This document shows positions 16,783 through 25,628 of a stretch of DNA of 64,000 nucleotides, piece by piece. The position numbers and the translations under genes are program-made. Source of the stretch: Variovorax sp. HW608 (lineage in GTDB: Bacteria > Pseudomonadota > Gammaproteobacteria > Burkholderiales > Burkholderiaceae_C). The stretch covers positions 4,800,229-4,864,228 of the forward strand of contig NZ_LT607803.1 of assembly GCF_900090195.1 (NCBI RefSeq). The letters run 5' to 3'. Every line of letters starts with the position of its first letter. The stretch's first letter is position 1. The notes under the pieces are model-generated. The model saw only the letters and a list, made by a program, of their open reading frames with translations. It was not told where the DNA came from and searched no databases.

Positions 16783-18124
16783 CGTCTTCTTCGTCGTCCT
16801 CTTCGAGTGTGATCGCGGCCAGCGGCAGCGTCAGCGTGACCACCGCGCCGCCCTCGGGGCGGTTGCGCGCCGTCACGCTGCCGCCGAGCGTGCGCGCCAC
16901 GTTGACGACGAGGAACAGGCCCAGCCCGCCGCCGGGCCGGCCTTTGCTCGACTGATAGGGCTTGCCGAACTGCGCCAGCATTTCCGGCGCGAAACCGGGG
17001 CCGACATCGGAGACCGTCAGGGTCAGCGCATCGCCGTCGTGCGCGGCCGTGAGGCCCACCCATTGCGGCGAGGCCTCCAGCGCATTGTCCAGCACGTTGC
17101 AGATCATCTGCTTGAGCGCCGAATCCGAAACCATGGGCAGGTCGTGGCCGAAGCGGTTCTCGTAGGCGAACGAGGTCGCGGCGCGCGTGGTGCGCCATTC
17201 CTGAACGAGGTCGTCGAGGAAGGTGCTGACGGTGGTTTCCTCCGAGTTCTCGCCCCGCGCCTCGCCGGCCGACAGCAGGATGCCGCTCAGGATGGTCTTG
17301 CAGCGTTTGACCTGCGCTTCCATTTCGATGACCTCTTCCAGCAGTTCCGGGTCGGAGGTGAAGTGGGGCAGGTGGCGCCAGTCGCCGAGGATCACGGCGA
17401 GCGTGGCGAGCGGCGTGCCGAGTTCGTGCGCCGCGCCAGAGGCCAGGAGGCCCATGCGGACGATGTGTTCCTCTTCGGCCGCGCGCTGGCGCAGATCGGC
17501 GAGGCGCGCATCGCGCCCGCGCAGGTTGCGGCTTATCCGCGTGAGGAACACCACCAGCAGCGCCGCGACCAGCGCGAAGCAGATCAGCATGCCGACCACG
17601 TAGGGCCTGAACAGACCCTGGCCCGGGTCCGTCGACAGCCGCAGTGGTTCGGAGAACAGCGCGAGGCCGGCGAAGCAGGCGATCGTGACGCCGACCATGG
17701 TCCAGGTCGACCACGACTCCAGCAGGATGGCCGCCAGGATCACCTGCAGCAGGTAGAGGAAGACGAAGGGGTTGGCCGCGCCGCCGCTGAGGTAGAGCTG
17801 CGCCGTGAGCATGCCGACGTCGACCAAGAGCGCGATGAACAGCTCGGTGTTGGTCACGTCGCGCGGGATGCGCCAGCGCAACTGGCTCGCCGCGTTGAAG
17901 GCCGCGAGGCCGGCCAGCACCGCCAGCATCTGGTCGAGCGGCAGCCGGATTCCGAAGCCGAAGTGGACGACGAGGATCGTGGCGACCTGGCCGACCACCG
18001 CGATCCAGCGCAGCTGGATCAGCTGCTGCATGTTCTTCAGGCCGGTGGCGTCGCCGAAGCGCGGACCGGGGGAACTGTCGGATCGAGGCGTCGGCGCGGT
18101 CGCAGTCGCGGTGGAGTCAGTCAT
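16766..18124 (-). CDS. regB: Redox sensor histidine kinase RegB/PrrB family
   Basis: ATG 18124 gives 452 residues; ATG 18133 is an alternative. Six hydrophobic segments span ~38-195 and contain GGAANPF at 114-120, the ubiquinone-sensing motif GGxxNPF of RegB. The H-box GAAHELGTPLATLAV has His233, followed by N (NVLDNALEAS), G1 (DVGPGF) and G2 (GGGLGLFL) boxes. Cys275 (VKRCKTIL) is 42 residues after the His, close to the spacing of the redox-active Cys265 in Rhodobacter RegB. It probably reads the quinone pool and phosphorylates the adjacent RegA. The start overlaps the SURF1 stop. Confidence 0.92.
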   Translation of the reverse strand: MTDSTATATAPTPRSDSSPGPRFGDATGLKNMQQLIQLRWIAVVGQVATILVVHFGFGIRLPLDQMLAVLAGLAAFNAASQLRWRIPRDVTNTELFIALLVDVGMLTAQLYLSGGAANPFVFLYLLQVILAAILLESWSTWTMVGVTIACFAGLALFSEPLRLSTDPGQGLFRPYVVGMLICFALVAALLVVFLTRISRNLRGRDARLADLRQRAAEEEHIVRMGLLASGAAHELGTPLATLAVILGDWRHLPHFTSDPELLEEVIEMEAQVKRCKTILSGILLSAGEARGENSEETTVSTFLDDLVQEWRTTRAATSFAYENRFGHDLPMVSDSALKQMICNVLDNALEASPQWVGLTAAHDGDALTLTVSDVGPGFAPEMLAQFGKPYQSSKGRPGGGLGLFLVVNVARTLGGSVTARNRPEGGAVVTLTLPLAAITLEEDDEEDDGHGR

Positions 18125-18902
18125 GGCGCGCATCTTCGCGCATGCGGCCCCGGCGCACCCGAAGCTCGTCGCGCGCCACGTACCCGGCTGCCAGGGCGAC
18201 CATGAGGGCGAGGGCGAACCAGGTGATCGCGTAGCTCAGATGGTTGTTCGGGAAGCTGATGACCGTCAGCCCCGCGGCGGGCCAGCTCTGCTCCTTCGGT
18301 GACGCCGCGCCGTGGCCGGCAGGCGCTTCCTCGTCGATGAAGAAGGGCGCCACCTGGCCGAGTCCGCGTGCGGCGGCGATCGCCTGCACGTCGCGCGAAT
18401 ACCAGCGGTTCGCGGCCGGATCGTTGTGCCTGAGGAAGCTGCCGCCGGGCTCGGTGAGGCGCAGGAGCCCGGTGACGGTGGTTTCGCCGGCCGGCGCGCT
18501 GTCGCCGCGATTGGCGCGATCGCGGCGCTCCGGCGGAACGAAGCCGCGGTTGATCAGGAGGACGCTGCCATCGGTGCGCTGCAGCGGCGTGAGCACCCAG
18601 TAGCCGCCGCCGAGGTCCGTGGTGGCCTGCACCAGCGTCTCGCGATCGAGCAGGAGGGTGCCGGTGGCAGAGACGCGCCGGTATTCGTCGGCGGCCGCAT
18701 TGACTTGCTGCCATTGCCCGGGGCCGGGCGCCGCAACGGCCGCTGCGTGCACGCGCTGGTCGACCCTGGCGATGAGATCGAGCTTCCAGGATCGCCGCTC
18801 GACCTGCCACAGGCCGAGGGCGACGAGCCCCGTGAAGACCGCTGCCGCGAAGATCGCGAGCGCGGCCAGGAAAGGCGCGGAACGGGGGCCGCGCTCGGCC
18901 AT
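18117..18902 (-). CDS. SURF1-family oxidase assembly protein
   Basis: ATG 18902 gives 261 residues and overlaps the cyoD stop by one base (TGATG). The topology is typical of SURF1: an N-terminal helix (~residues 9-33), a periplasmic domain with LINRGFVPPERR and NRWYSRDV, and a C-terminal helix (HLSYAITWFALALMVALAAGYVA). SURF1 proteins help assemble haem-copper oxidases; its place after cyoABCD suggests service to this quinol oxidase. An upstream in-frame start overlapping cyoD is not needed. Confidence 0.88.
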   Translation of the reverse strand: MAERGPRSAPFLAALAIFAAAVFTGLVALGLWQVERRSWKLDLIARVDQRVHAAAVAAPGPGQWQQVNAAADEYRRVSATGTLLLDRETLVQATTDLGGGYWVLTPLQRTDGSVLLINRGFVPPERRDRANRGDSAPAGETTVTGLLRLTEPGGSFLRHNDPAANRWYSRDVQAIAAARGLGQVAPFFIDEEAPAGHGAASPKEQSWPAAGLTVISFPNNHLSYAITWFALALMVALAAGYVARDELRVRRGRMREDARHD

Positions 18903-19300
18903 CAAGGCTTGTGGTGCGATTCGGTCGTCATGTGCGGCATCATGTTGTTGTTCATGTGGAACATGACCCACAAAGAGCCGGACAAGGTGATGACGACCAG
19001 CACGACGGTGAAGATGAACGCCAGCATCGTCCAGCCGTGCTGGGACTTCGAGTCCATGTGCAGGAAGTACACCATGTGCACCACGATCTGCACCGCCGCG
19101 AACGCCAGGATGACCAGCGCGGTCGTGCTGGGCTTCTCGAACACGTTGCCCATCACCATCCAGAAGGGGATCGCCGTCAGGATGATCGACAGGACGAAGC
19201 CCGTCATGTAGCCCTTGAAGGTGGCGTGCGGCGCGCCGCCATCGTCATGGCCATGGTCGTCGTGGCCGTGGTGCTCGGAGATTGCGTTGTGTGCGCTCAT
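18902..19300 (-). CDS. cyoD: Cytochrome o ubiquinol oxidase subunit IV
   Basis: The 132-residue protein has three transmembrane helices (about residues 34-54, 60-80 and 92-116) after a His/Asp-rich N-terminus (HHGHDDHGHDDG). KGYMTGFVLSIILTAIPF and VHMVYFLHMD are CyoD/COX4 signatures. ATG 19300 overlaps the cyoC stop (ATGA). The His-rich N-terminus is longer than in E. coli CyoD and might bind metal; a Met/His-rich tail (HMNNNMMPHM) adds to this. Confidence 0.92.
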   Translation of the reverse strand: MSAHNAISEHHGHDDHGHDDGGAPHATFKGYMTGFVLSIILTAIPFWMVMGNVFEKPSTTALVILAFAAVQIVVHMVYFLHMDSKSQHGWTMLAFIFTVVLVVITLSGSLWVMFHMNNNMMPHMTTESHHKP

Positions 19301-19938
19301 GGCAGCACTCCCATCAGGTAGACGAAGGTGAAGACGCCGATCCAGACCACGTCCAGGAAGTGCCAGAACATCGACAGGCACATGAGGCGGCGGCGGTTCT
19401 CGGCGATGAAGCCGTGCTTGGCGACCTGGGCCATCAGCACGACGAGCCAGATGATGCCGAAGGTCACGTGCAGGCCGTGCGTGGACACCAGCGCGAAGAA
19501 CGACGACAGGAACGCGCTGCGCTGCGGGCCGAAGCCCTCGTGGATCAGGTGCGAGAACTCGAAGAGTTCGATGCCGATGAAGCCCGCGCCCAGGAGGCCC
19601 GTCACGAGCAGCCAGATCATCACGGCCTTCGCCTTGTTGCGCTGCATCTCGAGCATCGCGAAGCCGTAGGTGATCGACGACAGCAGCAGCAGCGAGGTGT
19701 TCAGCGCGATCAGCCGCAGATCGAAGAGTTCGCCGCCCGAGGGGCCGGCCGCATAGCTGCGCCCGAGCACGCCGTAGACCGCGAACAGGCAGGCGAACAC
19801 CAGGCAGTCGCTCATGATGTAGAGCCAGAACCCGAGCAGCGTGCCCTGTTCGGGATGGTGCTCGCTCGTCAGATAGAAGCGGGCGCTGGGGCTGGCGCTC
19901 GCGGCGCCGACGGGGGAGAGTGCGGTTGCGTCAGACAT
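19297..19938 (-). CDS. cyoC: Cytochrome o ubiquinol oxidase subunit III
   Basis: The 213-residue protein has five transmembrane segments and typical subunit III motifs: [19 protein letters not shown] near residues 35-53 and [19 protein letters not shown] near 147-165. This subunit stabilises the haem-copper core. The start overlaps the cyoB stop by 8 bases and the stop overlaps cyoD, so the operon is translated tightly. Confidence 0.94.
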   Translation of the reverse strand: MSDATALSPVGAASASPSARFYLTSEHHPEQGTLLGFWLYIMSDCLVFACLFAVYGVLGRSYAAGPSGGELFDLRLIALNTSLLLLSSITYGFAMLEMQRNKAKAVMIWLLVTGLLGAGFIGIELFEFSHLIHEGFGPQRSAFLSSFFALVSTHGLHVTFGIIWLVVLMAQVAKHGFIAENRRRLMCLSMFWHFLDVVWIGVFTFVYLMGVLP

Positions 19939-21934
19939 GGGCGGCCAGGAGGCGGGTGCGTTTGCCTTCGGTTTGGACGACTTCTTCCGCGGGGATGTGG
20001 AAGTCGCGCTTGTAGTTGAAGGTGTGGGTGATGACGGCGGCCAGCGTGGCGACGAAGCCGATGCCGGCGACGAGCCACATGTGCCAGATGAGGCCGAAGC
20101 CCGTGACGGTGGCGAGGGCCGCGATGATGAAGCCGGCGCCGGTGTTCTTGGGCATGTGGATCGGGATGAAGCCTTCGGTCGGACGAACGTAGCCGTGCTT
20201 CTTCATGTCGGTCCAGGCATCGTTGTCATGCACGCGCGGCGTGAACGCGAAGTTGTAGGCCGGCGGCGGCGACGAGGTCGACCACTCGAGCGTGCGGGCA
20301 TCCCACGGATCGCCCGTGGTGTCGCGCAGCTGCTCGCGGCGCATGAAGCTCACCGCGATCTGGATGATGAACGAGGCGATGCCCAGCGCGATCAGCACGG
20401 CGCCGAAGGCGGCGATCACGAACCAGATCTGCAGCGACGGGTCGTCGAAGTGGTTCAGGCGGCGCGTCACGCCCATCAGGCCGAGCACGTACAGCGGCAT
20501 GAAGGCGACGTAGAAGCCCACCACCCAGAACCAGAACGAGCACTTGCCCCAGAACGGATCGAGCTTGAAGCCGAAGGCCTTCGGGAACCAGTAGGTGATG
20601 CCGGCCAGCAGGCCGAACAGCACGCCGCCGATGATCACGTTGTGGAAGTGCGCGATCAGGAACAGGCTGTTGTGCAGCACGAAGTCGGCCGGCGGCACCG
20701 CGAGCAGAACGCCGGTCATGCCGCCGATCACGAAGGTGATCATGAAGGCGACCGTCCACATCATGGGCAGTTCGAAGCGGATGCGGCCCTTGTACATCGT
20801 GAACAGCCAGTTGAAGATCTTCGCGCCCGTCGGGATCGAGATGATCATCGTGGTGATCCCGAAGAAGGAGTTCACGCTCGCGCCCGAACCCATCGTGAAG
20901 AAGTGGTGCAGCCACACGAGGTACGAGAGGATCGTGATCACCAGCGTCGCATACACCATCGAGGCGTAGCCGAAGAGGCGCTTGCCGCAGAAGGTCGCCA
21001 CCACTTCGGAGAAGATGCCGAAGGCCGGCAGGACCAGGATGTACACCTCCGGGTGGCCCCAGATCCAGATGAGGTTGACGTACATCATCGGATTGCCGCC
21101 GAGGTCGTTGGTGAAGAAGTTCGTTCCGACGTAGCGGTCGAGCGACAGCAGCGCGAGGGTCGCGGTCAGCACCGGGAAGACGGCGACGATCAGGATGTTG
21201 GTCGACAGGGCGGTCCAGGTGAAGACCGGCATCTTCATCATCGACATGCCGGGCGCGCGCATCTTGACGATGGTCGCGATCAGGTTGACGCCGGAGAGCA
21301 AGGTGCCGACCCCCGCGATCTGGAGCGACCATATGTAGTAGTCGACCCCCACGTCAGGACTGAAATCCAGCCCCGAGAGCGGCGGATAGGCCAGCCAGCC
21401 GGTGCGCGCGAATTCGCCGACGAAGAGCGACGCCATCACCAGGATGGCGCCGAAGGTCGTCATCCAGAAGCTGAAGTTGTTCAGGAACGGGAAGGCCACG
21501 TCGCGCGCGCCGATCTGCAGCGGCACGACGTAGTTCATCAGGCCCGTGACCAGCGGCATCGCCACGAAGAAGATCATGATCACGCCGTGGGCGGTGAAGA
21601 CCTGGTCGTAGTGGTGCGGCGGGAGATAGCCGGCGGAGTCGCCGAAGGCGATGGCCTGCTGGGCGCGCATCATGAGCGCGTCGGCGAAGCCGCGCAGCAG
21701 CATGACGAGGCCGAGGATCACGTACATGACGCCGATCTTCTTGTGGTCGATGCTGGTGATCCAGTCGCGCCACAGCGTGCCCCAGAGACGGAAGTAGGTG
21801 ATCGCGCCGAGGACTGCGATGCCGCCGAGAACGACGGCCGCGAAGGTCACCAGGAGAATGGGTTCGTGAAGCGGAATCGCTTCCCAGCTGAGACGGCCGA
21901 AGATCAGCTTCGTCAAATCAAGATGTTCGGACAT
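19931..21934 (-). CDS. cyoB: Cytochrome o ubiquinol oxidase subunit I
   Basis: ATG 21934 gives 667 residues against 663 in E. coli. The haem and copper ligands are present: TAHGVIM (low-spin haem), [12 protein letters not shown] with the cross-linked His-Tyr pair, WLHHFF with the two Cu_B histidines, and LIAHFHNVI with the haem ligands. The protein reduces O2 with ubiquinol electrons and pumps protons in the inner membrane. Only three bases separate it from the cyoA stop. No cyoE (haem O synthase) gene is in the window. Confidence 0.96.
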   Translation of the reverse strand: MSEHLDLTKLIFGRLSWEAIPLHEPILLVTFAAVVLGGIAVLGAITYFRLWGTLWRDWITSIDHKKIGVMYVILGLVMLLRGFADALMMRAQQAIAFGDSAGYLPPHHYDQVFTAHGVIMIFFVAMPLVTGLMNYVVPLQIGARDVAFPFLNNFSFWMTTFGAILVMASLFVGEFARTGWLAYPPLSGLDFSPDVGVDYYIWSLQIAGVGTLLSGVNLIATIVKMRAPGMSMMKMPVFTWTALSTNILIVAVFPVLTATLALLSLDRYVGTNFFTNDLGGNPMMYVNLIWIWGHPEVYILVLPAFGIFSEVVATFCGKRLFGYASMVYATLVITILSYLVWLHHFFTMGSGASVNSFFGITTMIISIPTGAKIFNWLFTMYKGRIRFELPMMWTVAFMITFVIGGMTGVLLAVPPADFVLHNSLFLIAHFHNVIIGGVLFGLLAGITYWFPKAFGFKLDPFWGKCSFWFWVVGFYVAFMPLYVLGLMGVTRRLNHFDDPSLQIWFVIAAFGAVLIALGIASFIIQIAVSFMRREQLRDTTGDPWDARTLEWSTSSPPPAYNFAFTPRVHDNDAWTDMKKHGYVRPTEGFIPIHMPKNTGAGFIIAALATVTGFGLIWHMWLVAGIGFVATLAAVITHTFNYKRDFHIPAEEVVQTEGKRTRLLAAHV

Positions 21935-21936
21935 CG

Positions 21937-23001
21937 TTACTCTTCGATGCGAAAGTTGGTACGCGGGATCGAGATGCCGGCAGGGTCCTCGACGGTGCAC
22001 ATGGCCGTCACGTAGCTGCGGATCGGGGAATTCTTCTCATCGGGCCGCCAGGGCTTCCTGGCGACGTTGTAGGCACCGGGTGCGCCGCCGATGCCGCCGC
22101 CTGCGTCGATGGCCATCATCTCGTTCATGCACATCTTGTTGCGGTCGACGCAGCGGTTGAGGATCGCGTCGTAGAGGTCGGCGGCCACGCTGCCGAAGCG
22201 GCGCACCGGTTCGCGCTCGCTGGGACGCTCGAGCTTCTGGTAGACCTCGCGGCTGAGCTCGGTGCTTTCGGCGCGGGCCTTCTGGACCCACTGGTCGAAG
22301 CCTTCGTTGCTCACGCCGTGGAACTTGAAGCGCATGCCCGAGAAGCCGGCGCCGCTGTAGTTGGCCGAGAAGCCGTCGAACTCGCCGGGCTGGTTGATGA
22401 CCGCGTTGAGCTTGGTTTCCATGCCCGGCATCGCGTAGATCATGCCGGCCAGCGCGGGAACGTAGAAGGCATTCATCACCGAGGACGAGGTGATCTTGAA
22501 TTCGATCGGCCGGTCCACGGGCGCCGCCAGCTCATTGACGGCGGCGATGCCCTGCTCGGGGTAGATGAAAAGCCACTTCCAGTCGAGCGCGACGACTTCG
22601 ACGGTCAGCGGCTTGACGTTGTCGGGAACCGGGCGGTTGACCTCGAGGCGCCGCAGCGGGCGGTACGGGTCGAGCGTGTGGGTGCTGATCCAGGTGATGG
22701 CGCCCAGTGCGATGATGATCATCAGCGGCGCGGCCCAGATCGCCAGTTCGAGCTCGGTGGAATGGTCCCAATCCGGCGTGTACTTCGCCTCCTGGTTGGA
22801 CTGCCGGTATTTCCAGGCGAAGAAGATGGTCAGCCCGATCACCGGCACGATGATCAGGAGCATGAGCACCGTGGAAATGACGACCAGCTGGCCTTGCTGG
22901 CGGGCGATATCGCCGGAAGGGTTCAATACCACCATGTTGCAGCCCGCCAACAGGGCGAGCGGCAGCAGCAGCAGTCCGCGGAGTTTGGAGAGGGGAGGCA
23001 T
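21937..23001 (-). CDS. cyoA: Cytochrome o ubiquinol oxidase subunit II, lipoprotein
   Basis: I chose ATG 23001 (354 residues), because it starts directly with a lipoprotein signal peptide ending LALLAGC (Cys21). A TTG nine codons upstream is possible. Two membrane helices follow (about residues 40-64 and 85-106), then a cupredoxin-like periplasmic domain ([36 protein letters not shown]) that lacks the Cu_A ligands, as expected for a quinol oxidase. The C-terminal part is longer than in E. coli and contains [13 protein letters not shown]. Confidence 0.94.
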   Translation of the reverse strand: MPPLSKLRGLLLLPLALLAGCNMVVLNPSGDIARQQGQLVVISTVLMLLIIVPVIGLTIFFAWKYRQSNQEAKYTPDWDHSTELELAIWAAPLMIIIALGAITWISTHTLDPYRPLRRLEVNRPVPDNVKPLTVEVVALDWKWLFIYPEQGIAAVNELAAPVDRPIEFKITSSSVMNAFYVPALAGMIYAMPGMETKLNAVINQPGEFDGFSANYSGAGFSGMRFKFHGVSNEGFDQWVQKARAESTELSREVYQKLERPSEREPVRRFGSVAADLYDAILNRCVDRNKMCMNEMMAIDAGGGIGGAPGAYNVARKPWRPDEKNSPIRSYVTAMCTVEDPAGISIPRTNFRIEE

Positions 23002-23149
23002 GCCGAAGAGTGAGCTTTTACTGGGCAAAGAGGCCAGAATCTACTTGGTTTGGCAGGTGCCGGATATTGGACGTTTTGTCCTATGGCGGCAATCCCGATT
23101 CGGTGAGAACCTTGCGGGGTCCCAGGATGACATACGAACCTTTGCAGAA
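23002..23149. promoter_or_regulatory. Divergent promoter region of cyoA and MFS gene
   Basis: These 148 bases separate cyoA from the divergent transporter. They include an inverted repeat GGAC-gtttt-GTCC at 23069-23081 that extends imperfectly to 7-bp arms (ATTGGAC/GTCCTAT). This could be an operator for the cyo operon or the transporter. No clear RegA or FNR consensus was recognised by eye. Confidence 0.4.
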
Positions 23150-24487
23150 ATGATGATGTCCGGCATCAGTCCCACACCCGTCCATACCGATATCAGCGAG
23201 ACCCTCCACGGGGATGAGCACTCGCACATCACGCCTTCCGAGATCGCCGTCGGCGTGGTCATTGGCCGTGCATCGGAGTACTTCGACTTTTTCGTCTACG
23301 GGATCGCCTCGGTCCTGGTGTTCCCGTCGGTGTTCTTCCCGTTCGAGAACCGCCTCGACGGGGTGCTTCTCGCCTTCACGATCTTCTCCTTCGCCTTTAT
23401 CGCCCGGCCATTCGGCACCTTGATTTCGATGTCGGTCCAGCGCCGGTTCGGGCGCGAAGCCAAGCTGACCATGGCGCTGTTCCTGCTGGGTATCTCGACC
23501 GCCGGCATCGCCTTCCTGCCGGGTTATGCGTCGATGGGCACGGCCGCGATCGTGCTGCTGTCGATCCTGCGCGTCGGCCAGGGCCTGGCGCTCGGCGGCT
23601 CGTGGGACGGTCTGCCGTCGCTGCTGGCGCTCAACGCACCGCCGAACCGCCGCGGCTGGTACGCGATGCTGGGCCAGCTCGGCGCGCCGCTGGGCTTCTT
23701 CATGGCCAGCGCGCTGTTCGCCTACCTGTATTCGAGCCTTTCGATGGAGGATTTCCTCGATTGGGGATGGCGTTACACCTTTTACGTCGCGTTTGCGATC
23801 AACGTCGTGGCCCTGTTCGCGCGCCTGCGCCTGGTTTCCACGAACGAATACGACCGCGCGCTGGAATCGCGCGAACTCCAGCCGACCAACGTGCTGGAGA
23901 TGACCCGCTCGCAGGGCTACAACATCGTCATCGGCGCGTTCGCCGCGCTCGCCAGCTACGCGCTGTTCCATCTGATCACCGTGTTCCCGCTCTCGTGGAT
24001 CTCGCTGTTCTCGACCCAGTCGATCAGCGAATTCCTGGTGGTCCAGATGGTCGGTGCGGTGCTCGGCGCGATCGGCACGGTCGCCTCGGGCCTGATCGCC
24101 GACCGCATGGGGCGCCGCAACACGCTGGGCAGCCTCGCGGTGCTGATCGCGGTCTTCAGCGGCTTCGCGCCGACGCTGCTCGACGGCGGCAAGCTCGGCC
24201 AGGACGTGTTCATCCTGGTGGGCTTCCTGATCCTGGGCCTGTCCTACGGTCAGGCCGCGGGTGCGGTGACCGCGAACTTCGAGAAGAAGTACCGCTACAC
24301 CGGTGCTGCGCTGACCTCCGATCTGGCCTGGCTGATCGGCGCCGCCTTCGCGCCGCTCGTCGCGCTCGGCCTGTCCTCGAGCTTCGGCCTGGGCTACGTG
24401 AGCGTCTATCTGCTCTCCGGCGCGCTCTGTACGCTCGTCGCGCTGTACATCAACCGCGCGATTCTCGAGCGCGGCGACAACGACTGA
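23150..24487 (+). CDS. MFS transporter
   Basis: The start lies in ATGATGATG at 23150-23158; the first gives 445 residues. Twelve hydrophobic segments are visible, with MFS loop motifs RRFGREAKLTMALFLLGIS (loop 2-3) and IADRMGRRNTLGS (loop 8-9). It resembles the metabolite:proton symporter branch (proline/betaine, citrate, KgtP-like) with GRASEYFDFFVYGIAS in helix 1. The substrate is unknown. It is divergent from the cyo operon and could share control with it. Confidence 0.85.
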   Translation: MMMSGISPTPVHTDISETLHGDEHSHITPSEIAVGVVIGRASEYFDFFVYGIASVLVFPSVFFPFENRLDGVLLAFTIFSFAFIARPFGTLISMSVQRRFGREAKLTMALFLLGISTAGIAFLPGYASMGTAAIVLLSILRVGQGLALGGSWDGLPSLLALNAPPNRRGWYAMLGQLGAPLGFFMASALFAYLYSSLSMEDFLDWGWRYTFYVAFAINVVALFARLRLVSTNEYDRALESRELQPTNVLEMTRSQGYNIVIGAFAALASYALFHLITVFPLSWISLFSTQSISEFLVVQMVGAVLGAIGTVASGLIADRMGRRNTLGSLAVLIAVFSGFAPTLLDGGKLGQDVFILVGFLILGLSYGQAAGAVTANFEKKYRYTGAALTSDLAWLIGAAFAPLVALGLSSSFGLGYVSVYLLSGALCTLVALYINRAILERGDND

Positions 24488-24520
24488 TCCACGCGGGGCG
24501 CGCCGCTCCCGGCCCGGCCT

Positions 24521-25075
24521 TCAGCGCCGGTTGCGCCACTGCCTGAGCAACGCAAGCGCCACGGCGAGCACGAACGCCGTGGCGATCAGCCTGTGCTCGT
24601 AGGGCCGCAGGTGGCCGACCGCGGCATGGATCCACGCCGTGATCTTCACCCCGAAAAGACTGATCACGGTGGCCCACACGACCGCCGCGATCGCGCAGAA
24701 CCCGGCGTAGGGCAGCGCCGCCATGCGGCCCATGCCGAGCGTGACCGGCATCGCGATCCGAAGCCCCCAGGCGAATCGCATCACGAAGATCGTCGCGACC
24801 GGATGCCGCGTGACGAAACCATTGACCCGTTCGACGTAGGAACGCAGCTTCGGGCGCTCGGCGAGCAGCTCGGCGCCCTTGCGACGCCCCAGGTGGAAGT
24901 AGAACTGGTCGGTGAGGAATGCGGCTGCCGCGCCGCAGGCGATCAGCGGCCCGAGCGACAGATAGCCCTGGTGGACCGCGAAGGCCCCCAGCATGAGGAT
25001 GGTTTCGCCCTCGAACAGGCCGCCGAGGAAGACGGCTAGATAGCCGTAGTTCTGCAGGAATTCGGACAAATGCAT
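24521..25075 (-). CDS. DedA-family membrane protein
   Basis: ATG 25075 gives 184 residues; a TTG three codons upstream is the only other candidate. The DedA/VTT signature GLFEGETILMLGAF is at about residues 19-32, with a re-entrant loop and the basic motif FVMRFAWGLRIAMPVTLG. DedA proteins are lipid scramblases linked to membrane homeostasis and proton-motive force. It is convergent with the MFS gene (33 bases between stops). Confidence 0.88.
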   Translation of the reverse strand: MHLSEFLQNYGYLAVFLGGLFEGETILMLGAFAVHQGYLSLGPLIACGAAAAFLTDQFYFHLGRRKGAELLAERPKLRSYVERVNGFVTRHPVATIFVMRFAWGLRIAMPVTLGMGRMAALPYAGFCAIAAVVWATVISLFGVKITAWIHAAVGHLRPYEHRLIATAFVLAVALALLRQWRNRR

Positions 25076-25118
25076 GGGCGCCAATCATGCAGGCAAGCGC
25101 GGGCGCGGTGGGATCGAA

Positions 25119-25430
25119 CTACCTGTTCGCGGCCGGGGCCGGACGCGGAATCGGATCGCCTTCACCCATCTGCGGGCCGCGTGCCGCCTGGGCGCCGGCC
25201 GTCGTGCGCCGGGCGCGCGCCGCGGCGCGCTCGTCGGTGGAGGTCTTCGGCCTGGCATCGGGGACCGGATTGCCTTCGCCGACCTGTGGGCCGCGTGCGG
25301 CAGCCTTCCCCTGTTGCATGCGCTCGGCGCGCGCTGCGCCGCCGTCGTCGCCGCCGAAAACCTGCGCCTTCGCATTCGACGCGACCAGTGGGATGACGGC
25401 GAGCGCCGTCGTCAGAACGAGAGCCTTCAT
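25119..25430 (-). CDS. Small secreted protein with a repeated RGPQ-GEG-P motif
   Basis: The 103-residue protein has a clear Sec signal peptide (MKALVLTTALAVIPLVASNAKA, cleavage after AKA). The mature part is low-complexity, Ala/Arg/Gly-rich and holds two similar segments: ARGPQVGEGNPVP near residue 45 and ARGPQMGEGDPIP near residue 83. ATG 25430 has ggag upstream. No family is recognised and no Cys is present, so it is probably a flexible periplasmic protein. Its promoter region abuts the insertion sequence. Confidence 0.6.
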   Translation of the reverse strand: MKALVLTTALAVIPLVASNAKAQVFGGDDGGAARAERMQQGKAAARGPQVGEGNPVPDARPKTSTDERAAARARRTTAGAQAARGPQMGEGDPIPRPAPAANR

Positions 25431-25489
25431 GGCACGAACTCCAGGAAACGTTGCGATGGGATGATCCGCCTTTGCATGCGCGCGGCCAA

Positions 25490-25494
25490 GTCGT
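25490..25494 (+). repeat. Target-site duplication, left copy (GTCGT)
   Basis: The five bases GTCGT directly before the left inverted repeat are repeated at 27176-27180 directly after the right inverted repeat. This is the expected footprint of a transposition event. Confidence 0.85.
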
Positions 25495-25525
25495 AGTCTT
25501 GTCCAACGAGGTGTGAGCCTGGAGC
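25495..25525 (+). repeat. Left terminal inverted repeat of the insertion sequence
   Basis: It begins AGTCTTGTCCAACGAGG and ends GTGAGCCTGGAGC. It pairs with the reverse complement of 27144-27175 with few mismatches and one single-base gap. Confidence 0.85.
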
Positions 25526-25628
25526 CGGGCTCGTGATTCCAGTGGGAAATGAGCCTGGCGGGAGCCTGCAGCGGCGGTTGAGCGGCTGACGGGCAGCCTG
25601 CCGACGGGCGAGTCGATCATCGAGGCGA

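Noticed and set aside
19937..22015. 692-residue open frame on the plus strand opposite cyoB
   Set aside because: Composed of Glu/Asp/His/Arg-rich low-complexity sequence that mirrors membrane codons of cyoB; no start signal and no motif.
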